A stretch of DNA of 8,580 nucleotides from Candidatus Woesearchaeota archaeon. GTDB taxonomy: Archaea > Nanobdellota > Nanobdellia > Woesearchaeales > JAGWAF01. The notes under the pieces are model-generated. The model saw only the letters and a program-made list of their open reading frames with translations, did not search any database and had not been told where the DNA came from. The position numbers and the translations under genes were made by a program. Below, piece after piece: positions 1 through 6,486 of this stretch. The DNA lies in NCBI GenBank assembly GCA_016932755.1, contig JAFGCE010000044.1:1-8580 (forward strand). The letters run 5' to 3'. Position 1 is the first letter of the stretch. Each line of letters starts with the position of its first letter.

Positions 1-937
1 AAGAAAAGTCATACAGATTGCTGACTCAACACAGCTCATATCGCTTCCAAGGAAATGGGCAGTAGCCCATAACCTAAAAAAAGGGGATGAGCTGGAGGTG
101 ATGGAAGAAGGCAGCCTCCTAATGATAAGCACAGGCAAGGTTGCTGAGATAGGCAGCGCAGAAGTTGATGTTACAGGGATGGAAAGGGACACTCTTATGT
201 TTCTTGTCAGATCGCTTTATAAAAACGGCTATGACGAGATAACCCTTAATTTCAAGAACAACAAGACAAAGAACCTCAGGACAGGGGAGACTCTCAGCAC
301 AATGGAGGTTATAACCAAAGAGGTCTCAAGGCTTAACGGCATGGAGATTTTCACGCAAAAGCCGAACAGCTGCACAATAAAAAGCCTTTCTGATGAATCC
401 TCAAAAGTTTTTGACACCATGCTCAGGAGGGTGTTTATACTGACCTTGGAGGCAATAGGGGATTTAAGGGCAGGATTCAAAAGTTATGATGAGCCTCTGC
501 TTGAGTCTATCCAGCAGAAGCATGACACAATAACAAGGTTCCTGGTTTATTCCCAGAGGCTCTTGCACAAGGTAGGGGACCCGAAACACAGGAGAATTGA
601 TGTTCTTTACCATATACTTGAGGTTATAGACGAGCTTATGGACCTTATAAAATTCACTGCAAGAGACCTGCTGAAATACAAGATTAAAGCCTCAAAAAAC
701 TCCATGATTATTTATGACAGGATATACGAGTCATTTGAGGCTTATTACAAGCTTTTTTACAACTTTAGCATTAATGATGTCACAAAAATCAACATGAACA
801 GGTATGAAATCCTGAACATGCTTGTAAAATCAGCAAATGTACTCCCAAGAAAAGAGATTATGGTGCTCACGAATATGGAGCAGGTTATTGAGAAGATAAT
901 GAACCTTACTGTATCAACAATGGCGTTTAATAATTAG
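1..937 (+). CDS. AbrB-domain PhoU-like regulator (5'-partial)
   Basis: Archaeal PhoU-type protein joining a SpoVT/AbrB swapped-hairpin domain to a helical PhoU-like domain; proteins of this layout are usually linked to phosphate uptake control, but the target cannot be read here. The reading frame is open from base 2, and the first visible residues (RKVIQIADSTQLISLPRKWA, then LKKGDELEV) are the AbrB fold, so an apparent ATG at 98 lies inside the gene and would cut this domain. Comparison with AbrB domains suggests only a few N-terminal residues are missing. About 311 residues are visible: AbrB roughly 1-47, a linking region to about 110, then mostly alpha-helical sequence with charged and hydrophobic heptads to the TAG stop, as expected for PhoU. 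It ends 35 bases from the convergent PEP-utilising gene, with no clear terminator between them. The domain calls are firm; the phosphate role is family inference. Confidence 0.85.
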   Translation, partial: RKVIQIADSTQLISLPRKWAVAHNLKKGDELEVMEEGSLLMISTGKVAEIGSAEVDVTGMERDTLMFLVRSLYKNGYDEITLNFKNNKTKNLRTGETLSTMEVITKEVSRLNGMEIFTQKPNSCTIKSLSDESSKVFDTMLRRVFILTLEAIGDLRAGFKSYDEPLLESIQQKHDTITRFLVYSQRLLHKVGDPKHRRIDVLYHILEVIDELMDLIKFTARDLLKYKIKASKNSMIIYDRIYESFEAYYKLFYNFSINDVTKINMNRYEILNMLVKSANVLPRKEIMVLTNMEQVIEKIMNLTVSTMAFNN

Positions 938-972
938 TTCTTGGATTATTAACAGAACCATGCTATTCCAAT

Positions 973-3240
973 TTATACAGGCTTTCCTGCATACTTGCTG
1001 AGGTAAATCTGTGCAAGCTTCAGCTTTAGGCCCGGAACCTGGGCAGGCCTGCTTGCAGAAACATAGTCCAGGGCTGGAATAATCTCTGCTAGGCTGTCAA
1101 GCTTGACAGGGTTCATCTCTCCGGAGATTCCCACTTCATATTCCTCCCTGCTCACTCCTGCAGAAGCCATTCTTTGAAGGCATCCTTTTAGCGCTTCAAG
1201 GATTGCAGGATTCTTTATAACAAGCTTCCCATCCCTCTCAACATATGCCTCTCCCTGGGTGTTCCTGTCCGCATTGTCTATCATCGGGAAAAGGTCGTTT
1301 GTTCCAAAGGTAAAGTGCCGTATTCCCATCTCAATCATCTTGTGCGCTGTCAGGGTTCCCCCAAATGTTTCAAGAGTAACGCCTAAATCGTAACGTATCA
1401 TCCCGCCGTATTTTTCATTGTTCAGCCTTTCAGCCATTGTTTTTATATCTTCTACTTCTGAAGGATTATGAACATAAGGGATAAATATCTTCAAATCAAT
1501 ATCTTTATCGCCTTCCTTTTTTTCTTTTTGGAGTTTTGCCCATGCTGAGAACAATGCATCAATCTGAGCCTCATATATTTCAGGATAATCCCTTGCAATT
1601 CCAACTCCCCTCAGCTCCCTCTGGGCCTGCGGGTTGTTAACAAGCTCCTTGAATTTCTGGGCTACCTCCTTTTCTACGCTGGGCAGCTTTGAGGCTATTT
1701 CATCTATCACAGCCTCGTCGAAAAACTCATTTAATGGGGGATCAAGAAGCCTTATCTGGATTCTTTTTCCTTCCTGGTATTTCATGAGGTCATAGAACGC
1801 GCTGGACTGGGTTCTTCTGAACTTTCTCTTCATTTTTGACCTGGCGCGTCCGCATCTCTTTCCGCTCTTTATTGAAAGCAGGGTAAGCAAATATGCGCCG
1901 TATGCTTCTATGTTTGCCTGTTTTTGCTTTAGGATATCTTCTGTCCTTACCAGCCCTATCTCATAAACTCCGAATCTTCTTCCGTCTTCCATCGCTTTGA
2001 TGTCGCTTGCGTTTAGCATTATCCTTATTCTTCTTTCAAGCACCTCATCGCACTGGTGGGTTGTTTTTTCAAAATCAGTTATAGGCTTTCTTCCGCTGTC
2101 TGCCTTTTCATGTTCAGGAGGGAATTGCGCAGGCTTTGTTGCATACTCGCATGCATAGATGTCTCCTGTCAGCCCGTCAAAAGATATCGGCTTTCCCTCT
2201 TTTAATGCAAATTCGCCAAATACAAACTCTTTTGGGTCTTGGGAAGTGCTGCTCATCTTTATAATAGGAACTCCTGCTGACATGAAGTCGATAACGTGAT
2301 GGCTTAGGCTCGAATATTTTTCAAATATTATCCCTTCAGCCTGCCTTAACATCTTTATTTCACCGATATTCAGGTTGTTAAGGTCGCTAACATACATGAT
2401 GACTTTTTCCCCTTTGGCAACAGCCCTCGCTGCTCTTCTGAAATTGGAGTATATCTTTCCGCTTGCAGCCCCAGGGTAGACAGCTTCTGCATGTGCCACA
2501 GGCTGCGGCTGTTCTTCCCCGAAATCGAATGAAGGGCTCAGTGCCTCTTCCAAATCTTTTGGTGTTGATTTAAGGAGGTCTGCATATTCATTGGAAGGAA
2601 TGGTTGGCTGAGGCTTGTAAATATTTGTTTTCCTGTTTTGTATCTCCTGCTTCTTTTGAAAAACATCGTGCATAATCAGGCGCAGGTTTATCTGCTCGAC
2701 TGCCTGCTTTGCTGATTCGCTCAGCGGTCCCTGCAGAATCTCGTCAACTCCCTTCATGCTTCCGGCTATTCTTTCTTCAGGTCCTGCAACAACCATCGTA
2801 GAGATGCTTTCATTGTTTTTCTTGACCCTGCTTAAGAATGAATCCTCCTTTCTTCCGCTTTCGTCAAATCCGTAGTTGCAGATAATAGTGCCGCATCTTG
2901 ATACTGATAGTGCAAGGTTGGCTGCAGGGCGTGTCCCAAAAAATTTTACAACATGCTTGTAATCCTTTAGAAGCTCCCTGATTGTGTCTGCCAGCCCTCT
3001 GTCCCCCACTACAAGAATGTCTCTTCCTTTTCTTATGAAATCAAGCCCGTATTCCCTGAAAAAAATCTTGTCCTGGGGTGTTTCAACATAGCCTTCTTCC
3101 TTGTCCTTGTTCCATTCCCAGCCAAATTTTTCAGAAACATACCTCACTCTTCTTTTTTCATCTTCAGGCAGGCTTGAAATTTCTTCTTCAAGCTGCTGAA
3201 GCCTTTTTTCAAGACTCTCGTTTGAATTCCTTTCTGTCAT
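973..3240 (-). CDS. PEP-utilising enzyme lacking ATP-grasp, with receiver-like N-terminus
   Basis: 755-residue relative of pyruvate phosphate dikinase, PEP synthase and PTS Enzyme I. Visible in order: charged, possibly coiled-coil N-terminus (5-30); an alpha/beta domain resembling a response-regulator receiver (about 73-190); a linker rich in Pro, Gln and Ser (about 200-248); the phosphohistidine swivel domain (about 250-365, with YPGAASGKI at its start and ISFDGLTGDIY near its end); and the PEP/pyruvate TIM barrel (about 415-750). H314 in LSHH aligns with the phospho-His of TSHAA. The barrel keeps R432 (GLVRTED), R497 (IRLLDPP), E624, and N648-D649 (FGTNDL), matching PEP and Mg ligands. The family's catalytic Cys (CGE motif) is Ser706 (ISGE). 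There is no N-terminal ATP-grasp domain, so ordinary PPDK or PpsA activity from this chain alone is unlikely; it may transfer phosphate with a partner or be regulatory. An in-frame TAG two codons upstream fixes the ATG start. Family certain, reaction unknown. Confidence 0.85.
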   Translation of the reverse strand: MTERNSNESLEKRLQQLEEEISSLPEDEKRRVRYVSEKFGWEWNKDKEEGYVETPQDKIFFREYGLDFIRKGRDILVVGDRGLADTIRELLKDYKHVVKFFGTRPAANLALSVSRCGTIICNYGFDESGRKEDSFLSRVKKNNESISTMVVAGPEERIAGSMKGVDEILQGPLSESAKQAVEQINLRLIMHDVFQKKQEIQNRKTNIYKPQPTIPSNEYADLLKSTPKDLEEALSPSFDFGEEQPQPVAHAEAVYPGAASGKIYSNFRRAARAVAKGEKVIMYVSDLNNLNIGEIKMLRQAEGIIFEKYSSLSHHVIDFMSAGVPIIKMSSTSQDPKEFVFGEFALKEGKPISFDGLTGDIYACEYATKPAQFPPEHEKADSGRKPITDFEKTTHQCDEVLERRIRIMLNASDIKAMEDGRRFGVYEIGLVRTEDILKQKQANIEAYGAYLLTLLSIKSGKRCGRARSKMKRKFRRTQSSAFYDLMKYQEGKRIQIRLLDPPLNEFFDEAVIDEIASKLPSVEKEVAQKFKELVNNPQAQRELRGVGIARDYPEIYEAQIDALFSAWAKLQKEKKEGDKDIDLKIFIPYVHNPSEVEDIKTMAERLNNEKYGGMIRYDLGVTLETFGGTLTAHKMIEMGIRHFTFGTNDLFPMIDNADRNTQGEAYVERDGKLVIKNPAILEALKGCLQRMASAGVSREEYEVGISGEMNPVKLDSLAEIIPALDYVSASRPAQVPGLKLKLAQIYLSKYAGKPV

Positions 3241-3336
3241 TTTCTAATGAGATACGGGTATCTATTGATTTGAGCGTACGTATACACCCCCCTAATTTTG
3301 ACTATTACTCAGTTACTACTGTGAAATGCTCCTCAC

Positions 3337-3344
3337 TTTATAAA
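3337..3344 (-). promoter_or_regulatory. Probable TATA box of the PEP-utilising gene
   Basis: TTTATAAA, which is self-complementary, so direction is not fixed by the box alone. Read on the minus strand it is preceded by CAACC, exactly as in the srp54 promoter at 7894-7906, which favours service to the minus-strand gene. Transcription would start near 3313 and give an untranslated leader of roughly 70 bases. Used on the plus strand it could instead be a second, upstream lysS promoter. Confidence 0.45.
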
Positions 3345-3383
3345 GGTTGCGGTTCTTTCCCACCATACCCAAGATTAGAAATG

Positions 3384-3391
3384 TTTATAAA
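3384..3391 (+). promoter_or_regulatory. TATA box of the lysS-rimB-rimK cluster
   Basis: TTTATAAA preceded by the purine-rich AGAAATG, a plausible BRE. Its centre is about 26 bases before the lysS ATG at 3414, the usual archaeal distance from TATA to transcription start, so the mRNA would begin at or within a base or two of the ATG and be leaderless. No Shine-Dalgarno sequence precedes this ATG, which fits. Confidence 0.7.
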
Positions 3392-3413
3392 TGCCTAGAG
3401 AACCTTATTTTTT

Positions 3414-4982
3414 ATGGGTGACCAGAAGGAAGTCCTGCACTGGGCTGACCAGGCAGCAAGGAAAATAATTGATGAGAGAGGGGACAAGGAACAATATGTT
3501 ATAGCTGCAGGCATAACCCCTTCAGGCGTAATCCACATAGGGAATTTCAGGGAAATAATCACTATTGACCTTATCAGGAGAGGGCTTGAAAGCCTCGGCA
3601 AAAAAGTCAGGTTTCTATATTCGTGGGATGACTATGATGTTTTCAGGAAAGTCCCTGCCAACATGCCTGACCAGGATTTTCTGAAAAAATTCTTGAGAAC
3701 GCCAATAACAGACGTTCCTGACACAGACAGGTGCCACGAATCTTACGCAAGGCATAACGAAGCTCCTGTTGAAGAGGCAATACCTATTGTAGGAATAAAT
3801 CCTCAATACCTCTACCAGCACAAGAAATACAAAAACTGCGAATATGCAAAGGAAATGAAAACAGCGCTGGAAAGCACAGAAAAAATAAAAGAAATACTTA
3901 ACAAATTTAGGAAAGAGCCTTTGGAGGATTCATGGCTTCCTGTTTCAATATTCTGCGAGAAATGCAAAAAAGATACAATAACCTCATTAGAATACCCCGG
4001 GGGTTATAATCTTGCTTATGAATGCGACTGCGGGCATAAAGACACATTTGATTTCAGGAAAAAAGGGATTGCAAAGCTAAAATGGAGAATTGACTGGCCC
4101 ATGAGATGGGCTTATGAAAAAGTTGATTTTGAGTCAGGGGGAAAAGACCATTTTGCAGCAGGAGGCGCATTTTGGACAGGGCAGATGATTTTGAAAGACA
4201 TTTTCAAGGCAAAACTTTTCCCGTCAATAAGGTACGAATGGATTAGCATAAAAGGGGGAAAACAGCTCCACAGCTCTACAGGAAATGTAGTCACATTAAA
4301 CCAGCTGCTGGAGATTTATGAGCCAGCCATAGCCAGATACTTGTTTGCAGGAACAAGGCCTGAAGCTGAGTTTGCGATTTCTTTTGATTTGGATGTCCTC
4401 AAAATCTATGAGGATTTTGACAAATGCGAGAGGATTTATTTTGACAAGGAAGAGGGTATTTCTGGCAAGGAGAAAGAGAAGCAGAAAAGGATTTATGAGC
4501 TTTCCTGCGTCAAGATTCCAAAGAAAATGCCTTTCCAGCCATCTTTCAGGCACCTGACAAACATGCTCCAGATACATGAGATGGATATTGGGAAGGCAAT
4601 GAAAGAATATGACCTCAAAACAGAGGGAGACAAGAAAAAGTTCAGGGCAAGGGCACAGTGCTGCATTAACTGGCTGATGCATTATGCTGATGACAATTTC
4701 AAGTTTAAGGTGAAGGATGATGTCCCTCCAGGATTAGAGCTAAGCGCTGGGCAGAAAAAAGCGCTTGCAAAGATTGCTGATGTTTTGAAGACAGATGTCA
4801 AGGGAGATGCAGAACTTCACGAGAAGATTTACGGAATCTCACAGGAGGCTGGAATCAAGCCTGCTGAATTGTTTAAGGCTGCATACAAAGTCCTGATAAA
4901 CAAGGAAAAAGGCCCGAGGCTGGCTAACTTTATCCTGACCATTGGAAAAAAGAGGGTCATAAGCTTATTTGAAAAGATTTAA
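3414..4982 (+). CDS. lysS: Class I lysyl-tRNA synthetase
   Basis: Charges tRNA-Lys with lysine in the cytoplasm, using the class I (archaeal-type) enzyme rather than the class II LysRS of most bacteria and eukaryotes. The 522-residue length is normal for the family. Visible: HIGH-type signature 41-44 (HIGN within PSGVIHIGNF), a zinc-knuckle-like pair C181/C184 and C204/C206, the family block WRIDWPMRWAYE (224-235) followed by GKDH (243-246) and GGAFWTG, and an anticodon-binding C-terminal region ending in PRLANFILTIGKKRVI. The KMSKS loop is unusual: residues 283-291 read KQLHSSTGN where KMSSSKGN is expected, so both lysines at the usual places are gone. The ATG is supported by the TATA box 26 bases upstream. 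First gene of a cluster with rimB and rimK. Identity is secure; full catalytic activity is likely but rests on the tolerance of this loop. Confidence 0.95.
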   Translation: MGDQKEVLHWADQAARKIIDERGDKEQYVIAAGITPSGVIHIGNFREIITIDLIRRGLESLGKKVRFLYSWDDYDVFRKVPANMPDQDFLKKFLRTPITDVPDTDRCHESYARHNEAPVEEAIPIVGINPQYLYQHKKYKNCEYAKEMKTALESTEKIKEILNKFRKEPLEDSWLPVSIFCEKCKKDTITSLEYPGGYNLAYECDCGHKDTFDFRKKGIAKLKWRIDWPMRWAYEKVDFESGGKDHFAAGGAFWTGQMILKDIFKAKLFPSIRYEWISIKGGKQLHSSTGNVVTLNQLLEIYEPAIARYLFAGTRPEAEFAISFDLDVLKIYEDFDKCERIYFDKEEGISGKEKEKQKRIYELSCVKIPKKMPFQPSFRHLTNMLQIHEMDIGKAMKEYDLKTEGDKKKFRARAQCCINWLMHYADDNFKFKVKDDVPPGLELSAGQKKALAKIADVLKTDVKGDAELHEKIYGISQEAGIKPAELFKAAYKVLINKEKGPRLANFILTIGKKRVISLFEKI

Positions 4983-4999
4983 AAAGGAGAATCCAACAA

Positions 5000-5004
5000 G
5001 AGGT
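5000..5004 (+). promoter_or_regulatory. Shine-Dalgarno site of the rimB-like gene
   Basis: GAGGT, complementary to the anti-Shine-Dalgarno end of 16S rRNA, eight bases before the ATG at 5013. It supports that start and fits internal translation initiation on a multi-gene message, in contrast to the leaderless first gene. Confidence 0.6.
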
Positions 5005-5012
5005 ATTAGAGA

Positions 5013-5375
5013 ATGACAGGGAAAGAACCAAAGAAAACTGAAAGACTTGTTATAGGATTGTCAGAGCCTATAACCCTGATTGGGTTAAAGGGGAAGAAGA
5101 AAGTTATTGCAAAAGTTGATACAGGCGCTGACAAAAGCTCAATTGACCTGAACCTTGCTGCAGAGCTCCAGCTTGGCCCTGTTGTGAAGATAAGCCTGAT
5201 TAAGTCTGCTTCAGGAAACAGGAAAAGGCCGATAATAGGCTCAGACGTGATATTTGCAGGGAGAGAGATGAAGGTTCATTTCAGCATTGCAGACAGGAGC
5301 CACATGAAATACAAGGTTCTGATTGGCAAAAACATACTCAAAAAAGGGTTTTTAATAGACCCGTCAAGGGATTAA
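5013..5375 (+). CDS. RimB-type retropepsin-like protein (RimK/LysX-associated)
   Basis: 120-residue protein of the family often annotated as ATP-dependent zinc protease or RimK/LysX family protein (Pfam PF05618 type). The fold is that of a single retropepsin half: the active-site motif DTGA at 36-39 (KVDTGADKSSID) and a late LIGKNILKKGFLIDPS block at 103-118, the counterpart of the hydrophobic-Gly motif that packs beneath the active site. With only one catalytic Asp motif per chain, a working aspartic peptidase would have to be a dimer, as in retroviral proteases. The family commonly sits beside RimK-type ligases, and here it lies one base before one, so it most likely trims or otherwise modifies the product of that ligase. 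The start is supported by GAGGT eight bases upstream. Family assignment is strong; the substrate, and whether it is a peptidase at all, is inference. Confidence 0.85.
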   Translation: MTGKEPKKTERLVIGLSEPITLIGLKGKKKVIAKVDTGADKSSIDLNLAAELQLGPVVKISLIKSASGNRKRPIIGSDVIFAGREMKVHFSIADRSHMKYKVLIGKNILKKGFLIDPSRD

Positions 5376-5376
5376 A

Positions 5377-6486
5377 ATGAAGGCAGCAGTAATAAGCATG
5401 GGGAGCATAAGCTCAAAATGGATAGTCAAAGCCATGAAAAAATACTTTGGCCAGGTTGACTCAATCAACATAAGGAATCTTGAGGTGAATATTGAGTCCA
5501 AAAAATACCAGATTCTTTACGGAGGGGAGCCTCTTGAGGATTATGACTGCATCTACTGCAGGGGCTCATTCAGGTATTCAGACCTGCTCAGGTCAATCAC
5601 CCATGCACTGTGCGAGAAGGTTTACATGCCTATCTCAGGCCCTGCATTCACTATTGGGCATGACAAGCTTCTCACGCACCTGAAACTTGGCGATGCAAAA
5701 ATCCCGATGCCGACAACATATCTTGCTTCTTCAACTGACGCTGCAAAAAAACTGCTCAAAAAAATGAGCTATCCCATCATAATGAAATTTCCCCAGGGAA
5801 CACATGGAAAAGGAGTCATGTTTGCTGACAGCTATGACAGCGCTTCATCAATGATGGACGCCTTGGCTGCATTAAACCAGCCTTTCCTTCTGCAGGAATA
5901 TGTTGAGACAGGGGGAGTTGACACAAGGGCGATTGTAGTCGGCAACAAGGTTGTCGCAGCAATGCAGAGGAGAGCTGTCCAGGGAGAGAAAAGGGCAAAT
6001 ATACACGCCGGAGGAAAAGGAGAGCCTGTTGAGCTTGATGCGCATACAAAAAAGATTGCTGTTGAAGCTGCAATATCAGTCGGCATGGACATAGGCGCAA
6101 TAGACATACTTGACGGTCCAAGGGGTCCGATGATTATTGAAGTCAACCTTTCCCCTGGGCTTCAGGGCATCACCAAAGCAACAAAGATTGATGTTGCAGA
6201 GCATATTGCAAAATTCCTTTACAAAAAGACAAAAGAGTTCAAGGAAGCAGGAAAATCAGGCGAAGCAGAATCTGTCATGAAAGAGCTTGGAGTTGCAAAA
6301 GCAGAAGTAGAAGGAAAACAGCTCATTTCATCCCTTGATTTCAGGGGGAACAGGATACTTCTTCCTGAGATTGTCACAAACATAACAAAGTTCAATGAGA
6401 AGGACGAGTATTCTATCAAGGCAGAAAAGGGAAAGCTTGAGATAGAAAAGTTTTCTACACCCGAAGAGCAGAAAAAGAAGAAGTGA
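5377..6486 (+). CDS. RimK-type ATP-grasp alpha-L-glutamate ligase-like protein with C-terminal AbrB-like hairpin
   Basis: ATP-grasp carboxylate-amine ligase of the RimK/LysX/MptN group, which adds amino acids, usually glutamate, to a protein C-terminus, cofactor or carrier protein. Layout: pre-ATP-grasp domain (about 1-92); ATP-grasp core from GHDKLLTHLKL (94-104), with K137 and the glycine-rich loop GTHGKG (141-146), hinge QEYVE (173-177), the RimK-like RANIHAGGKG (206-215), and metal ligands D243 and E255/N257 in IIEVNLSPGLQGI. After the core, at about 282, there is a tail RimK normally lacks: a charged linker and then, at about 314-358, a segment patterned like an AbrB/MazE swapped hairpin (GNRILLPEIV, then FNEKDEYSI), ending in lysines. 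The ATG lies one base after the rimB stop, which points to translational coupling. Its stop codon abuts that of convergent srp54. Ligase class is confident; the acceptor is unknown, with ribosomal protein S6, an elongation factor or a cofactor all possible. Confidence 0.88.
   Translation: MKAAVISMGSISSKWIVKAMKKYFGQVDSINIRNLEVNIESKKYQILYGGEPLEDYDCIYCRGSFRYSDLLRSITHALCEKVYMPISGPAFTIGHDKLLTHLKLGDAKIPMPTTYLASSTDAAKKLLKKMSYPIIMKFPQGTHGKGVMFADSYDSASSMMDALAALNQPFLLQEYVETGGVDTRAIVVGNKVVAAMQRRAVQGEKRANIHAGGKGEPVELDAHTKKIAVEAAISVGMDIGAIDILDGPRGPMIIEVNLSPGLQGITKATKIDVAEHIAKFLYKKTKEFKEAGKSGEAESVMKELGVAKAEVEGKQLISSLDFRGNRILLPEIVTNITKFNEKDEYSIKAEKGKLEIEKFSTPEEQKKKK

Noticed and set aside
98..937. ATG at 98 as the true start of the PhoU-like protein.
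   Set aside because: The same frame is open upstream to the window edge and encodes the conserved first half of an AbrB domain, so this ATG is internal.
938..972. Possible terminator between the convergent PhoU-like and PEP-utilising genes.
   Set aside because: Only 35 bases, with no T-run of useful length on either strand and no stable hairpin visible.
3250..3261. Inverted repeat GATAC-GG-GTATC, plus nearby short palindromes (CGTACG, GTATAC), in the divergent region before lysS.
   Set aside because: Five-base arms with a two-base gap are too short to call an operator without a second copy; none was seen at the other promoters.
3237..3287. A 16-codon reading frame on the minus strand (GTG start, four Tyr codons) whose TGA overlaps the ATG of the PEP-utilising gene, a possible leader peptide.
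   Set aside because: An open stretch this short is expected by chance, the start is GTG with no properly spaced Shine-Dalgarno site, and leader-peptide attenuation is not established in archaea.
3078..3398. A 106-codon plus-strand reading frame over the start of the PEP-utilising gene and its upstream region.
   Set aside because: It is antisense to a well-supported coding region, has low-complexity Phe/Ser/Leu composition typical of shadow frames, and resembles no family.
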